Of a stretch of 64,000 bases of DNA, positions 39,843 to 48,904 are shown piece after piece. Each line of letters opens with the position of its first letter. Positions within the stretch are counted from its first letter, which is position 1. The notes below the pieces were generated by a model, which ran no database searches, was not told where the DNA came from, and saw nothing but the letters and a program-made list of their open reading frames with translations. Position numbers and translations under genes: made by a program. Source of the stretch: Mobilicoccus caccae (lineage in GTDB: Bacteria > Actinomycetota > Actinomycetes > Actinomycetales > Dermatophilaceae); contig NZ_BSUO01000001.1 of the NCBI RefSeq assembly GCF_030161635.1, forward strand, positions 2,089,199-2,153,198. Reading direction: 5' to 3'.

Positions 39843-40235
39843 ATGACCGAGCCCGACCGCCGCAACACGCGCCAACGTCGCGCCGTCGAGGCGACGCTGC
39901 GTCAGACCTCGGACTTCGTGTCGGCGCAGGAGCTGCACGCCAAGATGAGGAGCGGTGGCGACAGCGTCGGGCTGGCCACGGTGTACCGCACCCTGGGCCT
40001 CATGGCCGACACGGGCCTGGTCGACATGATCCGCGCCGAGGACGGCGAGGCCCGTTACCGGCTGTGCGAATCCGACGAGCACCACCACCACCTCGTGTGC
40101 CGCGACTGCGGCCGCACCGTCGAGGTGGAGGAGCCGGCGGCCGAGCAGTGGGCGGCCGAGATGGCCCGCTCCCACGGCTTCACGAACGTCTCCCACACCC
40201 TGGAGATCTTCGGCACCTGCGACGCCTGCGCCTGA
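39843..40235 (+). CDS. zur: Fur family zinc uptake regulator
   Basis: The 130-residue protein has the Fur winged helix (VSAQELHAKMRSGGDSVGLATVYRTLGLM) and the metal sites CESDEHHHHLVCRDCGRTVEVEE plus the C-terminal CDACA. Its location directly after znuABC supports the Zur subfamily rather than iron-sensing Fur. The ATG at 39843-39845 follows a GAGAGGA ribosome-binding sequence. It probably binds the box at 36890-36904. Confidence 0.93.
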   Translation: MTEPDRRNTRQRRAVEATLRQTSDFVSAQELHAKMRSGGDSVGLATVYRTLGLMADTGLVDMIRAEDGEARYRLCESDEHHHHLVCRDCGRTVEVEEPAAEQWAAEMARSHGFTNVSHTLEIFGTCDACA

Positions 40236-40567
40236 CCCCTCACCCGCTGCCGGAGGACACCCTCCCCTGGGTCAGGCGGATCCATTCCTGGACTGCGCCT
40301 CGCCTTCGACGTCGTGATCCACCCCGGACACACGCTCGGCTGCCTCCGGGACTCCACCCCTGGCGAGGTTAACGGGTTCTCCGGCATGCGCGCCGTCCCG
40401 CGGATCGAAGAACAACACCGACGACATCGAGGATGAGCCTCGCATCATCACCGCAGGTCAGGGGGTTGGGCGCGCCGTTCGAGCGGTGTCGATGTTGTCG
40501 GTGTTGTTCTTCAACCGCTGTCAGTCGTCGTGTCGATGCACATCGCGCTGTTCGCGAGCTACCGCCC
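40236..40567. other. intergenic region between zur and vapC
   Basis: No gene is supported in these 332 bases. The main content is the long inverted repeat at 40407-40512. Confidence 0.5.
40407..40512. repeat. 106-bp element with 23-bp inverted ends
   Basis: 40407-40429 and 40490-40512 are inverted copies of 23 bases with a single mismatch, separated by 60 bases. The interior has a further 6-bp inverted pair (CACCGC/GCGGTG) adjacent to the right arm. It could be a MITE-like element, a structured RNA or a strong terminator for zur and vapC. No target-site duplication is evident. Confidence 0.65.
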
Positions 40568-40966
40568 TCAGCCCGACGCGCCGGGCGCCACCACGGCGAG
40601 ACCGAGGTCGCGCGCGGCCTCCTGCATCCGTAGGTCGTACGTGAGGAGGGCATCGACGCCGATCCGGATCGCGGTGGCCAGGTGGAGCGCATCGAGGGAC
40701 CGCAATCCGAACCCCGGCAGCAGACCCGCCTCACGGAAGAGGGAGGGAGGGCATTCGTACAGTCCGATGCTGTCGAGCAGCCTGCTGGCCGATTCGTGCG
40801 TCAACGCCGGGACGCGATGCACCACACGCCGCACCTCGGTCTCGAGAAGATAGCTCGCGACGAGTTCGGGCTGCCGGCCCTCCAGTTCGTCTGCGAGCGC
40901 TGCAGACTCCTCCTCGTCGACGAGGAGTTTCGCCGCTGCGGAGGTGTCGATGTACCAGCGACTCAT
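40568..40966 (-). CDS. type II toxin, VapC-like PIN domain ribonuclease
   Basis: The 132-residue protein is a PIN nuclease: Asp7 in WYIDTSAAAKL, Glu in LLETEVRRV, Asp in RSLDALHLATA and Asp in LLTYDLRMQEAA supply the acidic metal site. These toxins cut RNA when the partner antitoxin is lost. The ATG at 40964-40966 overlaps the antitoxin stop, as in most such pairs. Confidence 0.88.
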   Translation of the reverse strand: MSRWYIDTSAAAKLLVDEEESAALADELEGRQPELVASYLLETEVRRVVHRVPALTHESASRLLDSIGLYECPPSLFREAGLLPGFGLRSLDALHLATAIRIGVDALLTYDLRMQEAARDLGLAVVAPGASG

Positions 40967-41210
40967 CTCTCGCCGCGCAGATCCGTGAGGATGTCCTGCG
41001 TGCTGACCTCACTCGCGACCCGGGGAGGCTCGTGAAGTCGGGACGCGATCTCGCAGGCCTGACGCACCGCAGGTCGGCCTCCCTGTCGATGGGGCCGAGC
41101 CTGGCCACCGGCACACCTCGTCGCGTCACCGTGTAGACCTCGCCGGCCTCGACGCCCGCCATGATCGCGGCGTTGTCGTTGCGCAGTTCACGTTGGCTGA
41201 TCGTCTTCAC
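40963..41210 (-). CDS. type II antitoxin, Phd/YefM-like (apparent frameshift)
   Basis: The N-terminus KTISQRELRNDNAAIMAGVEAGEVYTVTRRGVPVARLGP is a Phd/YefM-type DNA-binding domain. The frame breaks at the G run 41022-41025; one extra base gives a C-terminus (RVASEVSTQDILTDLRGER) that ends at a TGA overlapping the toxin ATG. The repaired length is 82 residues. It begins with GTG at 41208-41210. The partner encoded downstream is a PIN toxin, and the pair probably represses its own promoter. Confidence 0.8.
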
Positions 41211-41313
41211 GGTGCGACCGTAGCACCTCGTAGCACCTCGTGGCACATCGCCGGTGGACGGCGCGGTCATGGTCAGGTGACTGCCCTGGAAGATCGCAAA
41301 ACGGCAGCACTAC

Positions 41314-41332
41314 TTAGGTTAGGCTCCCTTAA
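41314..41332 (+). promoter_or_regulatory. IdeR/DtxR-type iron box
   Basis: The 19-mer TTAGGTTAGGCTCCCTTAA agrees with the DtxR/IdeR operator consensus (TTAGGTTAGSCTAACCTAA) at most positions, with an exact left half. It ends 32 bases before the siderophore-interacting protein start, where repression by iron-loaded IdeR is expected. Confidence 0.8.
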
Positions 41333-41364
41333 GAACGCGCGCGGCGCTGCGAGGAGGAATCGGT

Positions 41365-42186
41365 ATGGCGACGACGGACACGACGAGGCAACGACTCAAG
41401 CCGGACGTGAGCCGGCCGCTGCGGCTGCGGGTTCGCCGCCGGGAAACGATCACCCCGTCGATGTCGCGAGTCACGTTGGGCGGCGGCGACATCGGTGAGT
41501 TCGTGCCGATGGGTTTCGACCAATGGTTCCGCCTGTTCATCCCCGCGCCCGGCGCGGGTCTCGAGCGGTTGCCCGACCGCCTCACGCGGACGAGCTACGC
41601 CAAGTTCCTCCTCATCCCCAAGGCCGTGCGGCCCACGCTGCGCAACTACACCATCCGCGCGTATCGGGCCGACGGCGACGACGGGCCGGAGATCGACGTC
41701 GACTTCGTCCTGCACGGCTCCCCCGGCTCGGACACGGCCGGTCCGGCGAGCACCTGGGCGCAGACGTGTGTCGTCGGTGACGAGGTCGCCATCATCGACG
41801 AGGGAATCGGGTTCGTCGCCCCACCCGATCGTCACCTGCTCCTGGCCGCCGACGAGACGGGACTGCCTGCCGTGGCGGGCGTCCTCGGGAGTCTGCCCCG
41901 CGAGGCGCGTGGGGTCGCGGTCATCGAGGTGCCGACGGAGGCCGACCGCCAGGAGCTCGACGCCCCCGAGGGCGTGGAGGTGCGTTGGGTCATGCGGAAT
42001 GACCCACACAGCGTGCCGGGCCGGGCGACACTGGCGGAGGCGCGCGGCGTGGGCGTCCCCGACGGACCCGTGTTCGGCTGGGCGGTGGGCGAATCCGGCC
42101 TGGCCACGGGTATGCGGCGGCACTGGGTGTCGGCGGGCATCCCCAAGGACGACATCACCTTCTGCGGGTACTGGAAGCACGACTGA
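41365..42186 (+). CDS. siderophore-interacting FAD-binding protein (ferric-siderophore reductase)
   Basis: The 273-residue protein belongs to the SIP/ViuB family, flavoproteins that release iron from imported siderophores by reduction. It shows the FAD-binding segment PTLRNYTIRAYR near residue 95, VDFVLHG and GDEVAIIDEG, and the C-terminal half with LLAADETGLPAVAGVL and FGWAVGESG, then CGYWKHD at the end. It starts at ATG 41365 behind a GAGGAGG ribosome-binding site. It stands alone with its iron box, so it is predicted to be induced under iron limitation. Confidence 0.93.
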   Translation: MATTDTTRQRLKPDVSRPLRLRVRRRETITPSMSRVTLGGGDIGEFVPMGFDQWFRLFIPAPGAGLERLPDRLTRTSYAKFLLIPKAVRPTLRNYTIRAYRADGDDGPEIDVDFVLHGSPGSDTAGPASTWAQTCVVGDEVAIIDEGIGFVAPPDRHLLLAADETGLPAVAGVLGSLPREARGVAVIEVPTEADRQELDAPEGVEVRWVMRNDPHSVPGRATLAEARGVGVPDGPVFGWAVGESGLATGMRRHWVSAGIPKDDITFCGYWKHD

Positions 42187-42487
42187 GACGGCACCCCACC
42201 ACCGGGGAAGATATATGCGTCACGAGCGATCGGACATCGACCGCTCGCAGCAGCGTCACCTCCGGCAACCTAGGGGCACGGCCCAGGCGACCCTGCTCAG
42301 CGGCACGCCACCCGGCAGTCCTGCCCGGCGTTGACCACCCGGGTCGTTCTCGATCCGCGGTCGTCCCGCCGAGCCCGGCCGGTGTTCTCGCGCCCACGTC
42401 AACACGCAGGTCGCCGCACCAGAGGGACCCAGAAACGAAGCCTGCCCCGCCATCGGGCGGGGCAGGCTTCGATCTTCTCGACTTCTG
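42187..42487. other. intergenic region between SIP gene and tRNA-Ala
   Basis: No coding sequence is supported in these 301 bases. The only clear element is the hairpin at 42436-42471 downstream of the tRNA. Confidence 0.5.
42436..42471 (-). terminator. hairpin terminator downstream of tRNA-Ala
   Basis: A perfect 15-bp stem (42436-42450 with 42457-42471) with a 6-base loop, 16 bases beyond the tRNA 3' end. The minus strand continues with TTTCT. Confidence 0.75.
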
Positions 42488-42560
42488 TGGAGCTGAGGGG
42501 ACTCGAACCCCTGACCCCCTCCATGCCATGGAGGTGCGCTACCAGCTGCGCCACAGCCCC
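42488..42560 (-). tRNA. tRNA-Ala (GGC anticodon)
   Basis: The 73-base cloverleaf reads GGGGCTG at the 5' acceptor strand and CAGCTCCA at the 3' end. The anticodon arm is CCTCC-ATGGCAT-GGAGG with anticodon GGC. The T arm contains GGTTCGAGTCC. The acceptor has the G3-U70 pair that identifies alanine tRNA. No CCA is encoded. It lies after the rsfS/phosphatase genes, as in related genomes. Confidence 0.97.
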
Positions 42561-42631
42561 GTTCTCGCGATCTCGTCGAAAAGCCTGGTAGCGATTCGAA
42601 CAGCCTTGCGGCCCGCGAGCACCCGATGAGT

Positions 42632-43297
42632 TTAGCCGTCGGCCCGCCGTGCACCAAATCGGGCTCGGAGGTTCCAGCCGTGGAGTCGCCACTGGTCGCC
42701 GTACTGCCCCAGTTCCGCCCAATGGCAGTTGCCGAGGCCCGACAGCACCGTCCACGACGTGCGGCGGTCGAGACCGAGCAGATCCCCCGTCAGCACCCGC
42801 GTGGTGACACCGTGGGTGACGACCAGGGCGGTGCCGCCGTCGGGCAGATCCTCGAGGAGGTCGGCCAGCGCCGCACCCGCGCGATCGCCCAGCTCGGCGT
42901 ACGTCTCGCCGTCGTCGCCGCGGCGGAAGTCCTCCCCCGCCATCAGCAGATCGGGGGCGTCGGGAAAGCGTTCGAGCATCTCCTGCTGCGCCAGCCCCTG
43001 CCACTGCCCGACATGGATCTCGCGAAAACGCGGGTCGACCCGCAGCTCACGGCCGGGCAGTGCCCGCATCACGGTCTCGGCGGTGTCGCGGGCGCGGCGC
43101 AGGTCGCTCGTGACGACGAGGCTCGGATCGTGCCCGGCGATGACGTCGGCCACAGCCTCCGCCTGGGCGATCCCCTCGTCGCTGAGCACGCTGTCGAGGT
43201 GGCCCTGCCAGATGCCCTGCGCGTTGTGTTCGGTGATGCCGTGGCGCAGGATCAACAGCCGCCGGCGACGCCCCGGACGGTCGACCGGAGGGGTCAC
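42632..43297 (-). CDS. histidine phosphatase family protein
   Basis: The 221-residue protein has the phosphoglycerate-mutase-like RHG motif (LLILRHGITEHNAQGIWQGHLDS, near residue 15) with the catalytic histidine, the Arg-containing TSDLRRARDTAE, the acid GETYAELGDR region and the second histidine in VVTHGVTTRVL. Neighbours (rsfS, nadD) make a general phosphatase role likely; the substrate is not predictable. It overlaps rsfS by 4 bases. Confidence 0.93.
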   Translation of the reverse strand: MTPPVDRPGRRRRLLILRHGITEHNAQGIWQGHLDSVLSDEGIAQAEAVADVIAGHDPSLVVTSDLRRARDTAETVMRALPGRELRVDPRFREIHVGQWQGLAQQEMLERFPDAPDLLMAGEDFRRGDDGETYAELGDRAGAALADLLEDLPDGGTALVVTHGVTTRVLTGDLLGLDRRTSWTVLSGLGNCHWAELGQYGDQWRLHGWNLRARFGARRADG

Positions 43298-43776
43298 GCC
43301 CGCTCCGCCTCCCCCGACCCGCCGAGGTTCTCGTCGGCGTCGGCGTCGACGTCGACGCTGGCTGCGTCGTCCGCCTCGCCGTCCGCGCGCACGCCCTCGC
43401 GGTCGCCCTCAGCCGCGCCGATCCCTGGAAGCGGCACGATCGGGCCGTCCTTCCACAGGCGTTCGAGCTGGTAGTACATGCGGTCCTCGGCCTGCATCAC
43501 GTGCACGATGATGTCGCCGAAGTCGAGCAGCACCCAGTGCCCCTGCCGCTCCCCCTCGCGCCGCAACGGCTTGTGACCGGCCTCGCGCATCTTCTCCTCG
43601 ACGTTGTCGACGACGGCCTGTACCTGCCGGTCCGTGGGCGCGGAGGCGATGACGAAGATGTCGCTGAGCGCGAGGTGTTCGCTGACGTCGATGGCGACGA
43701 TGTCGCTGGCGAGCTTGTCGTCGGCCGCGAGGGCGGCCGTCCGTGCCTGGGCGATGGCCTCGGGCGTTGCGGGCAC
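43294..43776 (-). CDS. rsfS: ribosome silencing factor RsfS
   Basis: RsfS binds ribosomal protein L14 and blocks subunit joining when nutrients are scarce. The 160-residue protein shows DIVAIDVSEHLALSDIFVIASAPTDRQVQAVVDNVEE and GHWVLLDFGDIIVHVMQAEDRMYYQLERLWKD. About 40 extra acidic residues extend the C-terminus (EGVRADGEADDAASVDVDADADE). It lies between nadD and the phosphatase gene, the conserved order. Confidence 0.95.
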   Translation of the reverse strand: MPATPEAIAQARTAALAADDKLASDIVAIDVSEHLALSDIFVIASAPTDRQVQAVVDNVEEKMREAGHKPLRREGERQGHWVLLDFGDIIVHVMQAEDRMYYQLERLWKDGPIVPLPGIGAAEGDREGVRADGEADDAASVDVDADADENLGGSGEAERA

Positions 43777-43821
43777 GCGGGTGTCCTCCTGTGTGTGGGA
43801 TGCGTCGAGCGATCGTCTCGG

Positions 43822-44439
43822 TCACGCCTGGACGGCGCCGAGCGCCGGCTGACCGCCACCCGCCGCCTGGCTCTGCGGGCGGTACAGACCGTACTTGTTG
43901 ATGTACTGCACGACTCCGTCGGGCACGAGATACCAGACGGGGACGCTGCCCGCGACCCGCGATCTGCAGTCCGTGGAACTGATCGCCATGGCGGGGACCT
44001 CGGTGAGCGTGACGCCCTTCTCCGGCAGGCCCTCGTCACTGAGTTCATGCCCCGGCCGGGTGACCCCCACGAAATGGGCCAGGTCGAACAGCTCGTCGGC
44101 GTCCTTCCACGACAGGATCTGCTCGAGCGCGTCGGCGCCGGTGATGAAGAACAGGTCGGCGTCGGGGTTGGCCGTCCGCAGATCACGCAACGTGTCGATC
44201 GTGTACGTGGGGCCCGGGCGGTCGATGTCGACGCGACTGACCGAGAACCGCGGGTTGGACGCGGTGGCGATGACCGTCATGAGGTAGCGGTGCTCGGCGC
44301 GCGACACGCTGCGGTGGTTCTTCTGCCACGGATGCCCGGTGGGAACGAAGATCACCTCGTCGAGCCCGAGGAGGTGTTGAGCCTCGCTCGCGGCGACGAG
44401 GTGTCCGTGGTGGATGGGGTCGAACGTTCCGCCCATCAC
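43822..44439 (-). CDS. nadD: nicotinate-nucleotide adenylyltransferase
   Basis: NadD makes nicotinate adenine dinucleotide in NAD synthesis. It has [34 protein letters not shown] at the N-terminus and the C-terminal [13 protein letters not shown] with [11 protein letters not shown]. The start at GTG 44437-44439 (or ATG 44434-44436) leaves almost nothing before the GGTFDP motif. Homologues often have 3-10 more residues, and the frame is open upstream, so the true start may be slightly earlier. Confidence 0.92.
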   Translation of the reverse strand: MMGGTFDPIHHGHLVAASEAQHLLGLDEVIFVPTGHPWQKNHRSVSRAEHRYLMTVIATASNPRFSVSRVDIDRPGPTYTIDTLRDLRTANPDADLFFITGADALEQILSWKDADELFDLAHFVGVTRPGHELSDEGLPEKGVTLTEVPAMAISSTDCRSRVAGSVPVWYLVPDGVVQYINKYGLYRPQSQAAGGGQPALGAVQA

Positions 44440-44453
44440 ACCGAGGCGGCGTC

Positions 44454-44705
44454 TCAGTGGTGGCGCCCTTGCGTGGGGTGCGCGCCGTGACCAGGTGCAC
44501 CGTGAGCCTGAGCGTGGCCGTGGCCACGGGCGTCGTGCCCCCGGCCGCCTTCGATCATCGCCTGAGCGGTGTGGCGGAACATCCACACGAAGAGGAGCAG
44601 CACCGCGAACACGGCGAGCGCGAGGACGCCGAAGGCCCACGCCGGCATCGGCAGATGGTTCCCACCGGCAGGGTCGGCGGCCACGAACGTGATGAATGTC
44701 GACAT
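44454..44705 (-). CDS. small membrane protein with His-rich tail
   Basis: The 83-residue protein starts [26 protein letters not shown] and has one membrane helix (about 27-48, [17 protein letters not shown]). The cytoplasmic tail of about 30 residues is rich in Gly and His ([21 protein letters not shown]). Short single-helix proteins of this type are common near nadD in related actinobacteria, to my knowledge unnamed. The tail might bind metal. It is divergent from the glycosyltransferase gene by 54 bases. Confidence 0.75.
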   Translation of the reverse strand: MSTFITFVAADPAGGNHLPMPAWAFGVLALAVFAVLLLFVWMFRHTAQAMIEGGRGHDARGHGHAQAHGAPGHGAHPTQGRHH

Positions 44706-44759
44706 GGGGGAAAGCCTACCTTGCAGGTTGCGTCGAGGCCGGTCACCTACCCTGTGCTC

Positions 44760-46015
44760 ATGCACCCAGAGTTGTCGGTCGTCGTCCCCGTCTACAACGA
44801 GGAGGAGGTCCTCCCCTCCTCGTGCATCGTCTGCGCCCGGTCTTGGATTCTCTGGGGTCGAGCTATGAGGTCGTGACGGTCGACGACGGCAGCACCGACG
44901 ACTCCGCTGTCATCCTGCAGCGCCTGCGCCGGGAGTGGCCGCAGATCCGCGTCATCCGCCTGCGGGCCAACGCCGGCCACCAGGCCGCGATCTCCGCCGG
45001 TCTGGCGCGCTCGCGCGGCGACTACATGGTGACGATCGACGCCGACCTGCAGGACCCGCCCGAGGTCGTCGCCGAGATGCTCGCGCTGGCCAAGAGCGAG
45101 AAGGTCGACGTGGTGTACGGCGTGCGCAACGACCGCAGCACCGACACCGCGTTCAAGCGCGGCACGGCGCGGGCGTTCTACGCGACGATGAAGGCCGTCT
45201 CCGGCACCGACGCCCCGCCGGACGCGGGTGACTTCCGTCTCATGTCGCGGGCCACGGTCGATGCCGTCAACGCCCTGCCCGAGCACCACCGCGTGCTGCG
45301 GCTGGTCGTTCCGGCGCTGGGGTTCCCGTCGGCGCAGGTGACCTACCGTCGCGAGGAGCGCGCGGCGGGGCACAGCAAGTACCCGCTGACCAAGATGATC
45401 AAGCTGTCGATCGACTCCCTCACCTCGCACTCGATGGCGCCGCTGCGCCTGGCCACGTGGTGCGGACTGCTCGGTGGAGTCCTGTCGCTGCTCATCCTCA
45501 TCTACGCGCTGATCTCGGTGTGGAGCGGACACGCGGTCGCCGGGTGGGCCTCCACGGTCGTCACGGTGTCGGCGGTGGGCGCGATCCAGTTGCTCTGCCT
45601 GGGACTCCTCGGTGAGTACGTGGGGCGTATGTACACGATGATGCAGGGCATCCCGACGTACTTCGTCGCCTACGACTCCGCCGAGATCCGCCGCGACGCC
45701 CGCTCCCTGCGCGACTTCGGCAGTGCCCCGGAGGTGGGCGCCGGGTCCCCGGGCGAGGCGATCACCCACACTCCCCCGGCCACCCCGGTGCCGAGCGGGT
45801 CCACGGCGGTCCGTCCGCCGGCCGAGGTCGTCGACGACGCGTCCTTGGAGACACCGCTCGACGGCTCCCCCGTCACCGAGCAGATCACCCTCGTCGACGA
45901 GGAGCCCGCGTCCGGACGCAACGGCTCCACCCGCCACGGCGTCCCGCGCCGCACCCCCGTCGAACCGGCACCGGCCCTGTCCGCCGAGGACCGCATGGCC
46001 CGCCGAGGCCACTGA
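44760..46015 (+). CDS. GT2 family polyprenyl-phosphate glycosyltransferase (apparent frameshift)
   Basis: It begins MHPELSVVVPVYNEEEVLP and resembles dolichyl-phosphate mannose synthase, GtrB or ArnC enzymes, which load a sugar on undecaprenyl phosphate. The frame breaks at the C run 44813-44816; one extra base continues LLVHRLRPVLDSLGSSYEVVTVDDGSTDD. Further motifs are TIDADLQDPPEVV (metal-binding DxD region), and two C-terminal membrane helices. A Pro/Thr/Glu-rich tail of about 100 residues follows. Repaired length is 418 residues. It converges on a methyltransferase gene. Confidence 0.88.
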
Positions 46016-46132
46016 GACCGGAGAGCACACACAAGGTCCCATACGCCGAGGCCGGAGGGTGGCGCTCAGACCGGACGCGATGTCCTTCGGTTCGAGCGCC
46101 ACGGCCTCAGGTGTCGGGGTGAGCTGTCGCGA

Positions 46133-46825
46133 TCAGACGCGGCGGAGGTCGGCGAAGAGCGTGACTCCGGGAAGTTGCTTGACGGGCAGGTAGCGCTCGG
46201 CCGTGACGATGGAGCGCAGGCCCAGGTTGACCACCGGGTGCATGTCCTCGAGGTCGCTGCCCTTGCTCGTCTTGCGACGCAGCGCGACGACCGGTCGCAG
46301 CAGCACGTTCCACGACGTCATCGAGCGCAGCTCCAGACCGGGCCGGTCGAGCAGCGCGGTGAGGGTCTCGCGGGTGTAGCGGCGCACGTGGTCGACGGCC
46401 ACGTCGTGGTCGCTCCACAGCTTGGGGTCGCACGGCACCGCCACGAGGAACCGCCCGTGCGGACGCAGCACGCGCATGACCTCCGAGACGCAGCCCTCGT
46501 CGTCGACGAGGTGCTCGAGCAGGTCGTAGGCCACCACGAGGTCGAGTGCCCCGTCGGCGATCGGCAGACGTGTCGCGTCGGCGCGGATGACCGCCAGGTC
46601 GCGCTCGGCCGCCACCTCGGCGCCCTCGGGCCCGTACTCCAACGGGATCGCGTTCCACCCGAGGTCGCGCAGGACGCGGGTGTTACCGCCACCGGCCGCT
46701 CCGATGTCGAGCGCCGTCCCCGGCGTCATCCCGGCCACGGTGCGGGCGAGGATGTGGCGCCGCTCGCGGTACCACCAGTGATCGTCCTCGAGCGCCGCGA
46801 GCTTGCGGACCTCGGTCCCTTCCAT
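46133..46825 (-). CDS. class I SAM-dependent methyltransferase
   Basis: The 230-residue protein has the SAM-binding glycine motif TALDIGAAGGGNTRVLRDLGW near residue 38, the acidic loop VIRADATRLPIADGALDLVVAYDLLEH and LRPHGRFLVAVPCDPKLWSDHD. This is the Methyltransf_11/UbiE-like pattern. The N-terminal EDDHWWYRERRHIL is typical of methyltransferases encoded with glycosyltransferases. The substrate is unknown. Confidence 0.88.
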   Translation of the reverse strand: MEGTEVRKLAALEDDHWWYRERRHILARTVAGMTPGTALDIGAAGGGNTRVLRDLGWNAIPLEYGPEGAEVAAERDLAVIRADATRLPIADGALDLVVAYDLLEHLVDDEGCVSEVMRVLRPHGRFLVAVPCDPKLWSDHDVAVDHVRRYTRETLTALLDRPGLELRSMTSWNVLLRPVVALRRKTSKGSDLEDMHPVVNLGLRSIVTAERYLPVKQLPGVTLFADLRRV

Positions 46826-46888
46826 CGGATGTTCTTCCTGACTGCCGGTTGCGGTGGACGTCCGACTCTAACGCGTCGCCCCGTGGCT

Positions 46889-48184
46889 TCAGTTCCTGAC
46901 CTGGCCGTCGCCCTCGACGATCCACGTCGTCGTCGTGAGTTCGGGCAGCGCCATCGGTCCGCGGGCGTGCAGCTTCTGGGTGCTGATGCCGATCTCGGCG
47001 CCGAAACCGAACTCGCCGCCGTCGGTGAACCGCGTGGACGCGTTGACCATGACGACCGCGGCGTCGATCCCGCTGGTCCAGCGCCGCGCGGCCACCCGGT
47101 CGTTCGTGACGATCGCCTCGGTGTGGCCGGTGCTGTAGCGCCGCACGTGCTCGAGGGCGGCGTCGATCGAGTCGAGGACCGCCACGGTCATCTCCAGGCC
47201 GTGGAACTCGGTGTCGTACAACTCCTCCGTGGCGGGTTCGACCGGCACGTCGCCCGCGAGGCGCAGCGTCTCGGCGTCGCCGTACAGGGTGACTCCCAGC
47301 GCGTGCAGGTCGCCCAGCAGCACCGGCAGGAGCGCGGGCGCGACGTTGCGGTGGATCAGCAGGGTCTCGGCGGCGTTGCACACGCTCGGTCGGTGCGTCT
47401 TGGAGTTGACGACGATCCGCCGGGCCATCTCGTGGTCGGCCGCAGCATCGACGTAGACGTGCACGTTGCCGCTGCCCGTCTCGATGACCGGCACCACCGA
47501 CTCGGCCACGACGGCCGCGATGAGCCCCGCTCCCCCGCGCGGGATGATAACGTCGACGAGCCCCCGGGCCCGCATCAGCGCACGTGCCGCCGCGCGCCCA
47601 CCGTCGTCGACGGACGCGACGGCGTCGGCCGGCACTCCCTGCTCGGTGAGCACCTGCCGGATGACCTCCACGAGCGCCTGGTTGCTCCTCGCCGCGGCCG
47701 AACCTCCGCGCAGCAGCACCGCGTTGCCGCTCTTGAGCGCGAGCGCGGCGGCGTCGACGGTGACGTTCGGACGCGCCTCGTAGATCATGCCCACCACACC
47801 CATGGGCACCCGCACCTGCGTGATCTTCAACCCGTTGGGCAGGGTCGATCCGCGCACCACCTCACCGACGGGGTCCGGCAACGCCGCCACCTGACGCACC
47901 GCGTCGGCGATGGCGGCCAGGCGGGCCTCGTCCAGGCGGAGTCGGTCGAGCAGGGAGTCGGCCAGACCCGCCTCCCGGCCGGCGGCGAGGTCGGCCTCGT
48001 TCGCCGGGAGCACCGTCGGGGCGGCCGCGTCCAGCGCGTCGGCCAGACGCAGGAGCAGCGCGTCCTTGTCGGCCCGCGTGAGCGCGGCGAGTTCGCGACC
48101 GGCCTCCTTGGCCAGACGCGCGCGGCGTTCGACCTCGGCGGTGACATCGAGATCGGCGTCGGGACGGACCTGCTGCTCACTCAC
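46889..48184 (-). CDS. proA: gamma-glutamyl phosphate reductase
   Basis: ProA reduces glutamyl-5-phosphate to the semialdehyde in proline synthesis. The 431-residue aldehyde-dehydrogenase-fold protein has the cofactor motif [14 protein letters not shown], the catalytic cysteine in [18 protein letters not shown], and [20 protein letters not shown] at the C-terminus. It starts at ATG 48182-48184. It lies downstream of proB, separated by a GNAT gene. Confidence 0.96.
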   Translation of the reverse strand: MSEQQVRPDADLDVTAEVERRARLAKEAGRELAALTRADKDALLLRLADALDAAAPTVLPANEADLAAGREAGLADSLLDRLRLDEARLAAIADAVRQVAALPDPVGEVVRGSTLPNGLKITQVRVPMGVVGMIYEARPNVTVDAAALALKSGNAVLLRGGSAAARSNQALVEVIRQVLTEQGVPADAVASVDDGGRAAARALMRARGLVDVIIPRGGAGLIAAVVAESVVPVIETGSGNVHVYVDAAADHEMARRIVVNSKTHRPSVCNAAETLLIHRNVAPALLPVLLGDLHALGVTLYGDAETLRLAGDVPVEPATEELYDTEFHGLEMTVAVLDSIDAALEHVRRYSTGHTEAIVTNDRVAARRWTSGIDAAVVMVNASTRFTDGGEFGFGAEIGISTQKLHARGPMALPELTTTTWIVEGDGQVRN

Positions 48185-48316
48185 GGGAGGCTCCTCGGTG
48201 GGGGTGGCTGGGTGGGTGGGATGCCCGAGCGGACGGCCGGAGAGACAGCCTCACTGCCGTCATGGTGGCATCCGGGATGTCCGTTCGGCTGTCCCGCCGG
48301 ACGAGTGCCGGCCGGC

Positions 48317-48820
48317 TCAGTCGATGTCGATGCGCCGGATCAGCCGCGTCATATATGGACGGAATCCGTTGCTCTCCACCATGGCCAGCGCCTCGGAGTT
48401 GGTGGAGAGGGTCTCGATGCAGCAGAACGCGATCTCACGCTTCTCGAGCTCGCGGCGGCAGGTCGCCATGAGCTGATTGCCCACGCCCTGGCCCCGGTGG
48501 TCGGGGTGCACGACGACGGTCTCGATCACGCCGATGGCCTCGCCGAGGTTCATCGCCGCGCCGCTGTCGACGAAGCGCAGGGCGGCGTAGCCGATGACAC
48601 CGGTGTCACCGAACTCGTCGTCGGTCGCGAGGTAGATCACACCCATGCCGTCGTTGATCCACGACAGGTACTCCTGGTGGCGGCGCTCCCAGGCCTCCTT
48701 GGGGTCACGGACCGGCCAGTCACCTGCGGCGTAGTCCCGGTAGCGCTGGAGAAGCAGCTTCCACAACGGTTTCACGCGGGTGACGTCGCGCACGTGGGCG
48801 CGCTCGATGCGAACGGTCAT
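48317..48820 (-). CDS. GNAT family N-acetyltransferase
   Basis: The 167-residue protein has the acetyl-CoA loop VVVHPDHRGQGVGNQLMATC, preceded by the beta strand GVIETV and followed by LSTNSEALAMVESNGFRPYM. The ATG at 48818-48820 begins MTVRIERAHVRDV, a typical GNAT start. It sits between proB and proA in the same orientation. The acceptor substrate is unknown. Confidence 0.88.
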   Translation of the reverse strand: MTVRIERAHVRDVTRVKPLWKLLLQRYRDYAAGDWPVRDPKEAWERRHQEYLSWINDGMGVIYLATDDEFGDTGVIGYAALRFVDSGAAMNLGEAIGVIETVVVHPDHRGQGVGNQLMATCRRELEKREIAFCCIETLSTNSEALAMVESNGFRPYMTRLIRRIDID

Positions 48821-48904
48821 ACACCGACGGTATCCACTACCTGCCGGTCCTTCGAAACTCACCGCCCGTCCCGACGCCGGAGTCGGGCCACCGGCACCCG
48901 CGGC

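Noticed and set aside
42436..42487. Attachment site at tRNA-Ala
   Set aside because: The sequence after the tRNA is a simple terminator hairpin and no tRNA 3' end duplicate was seen in the window.
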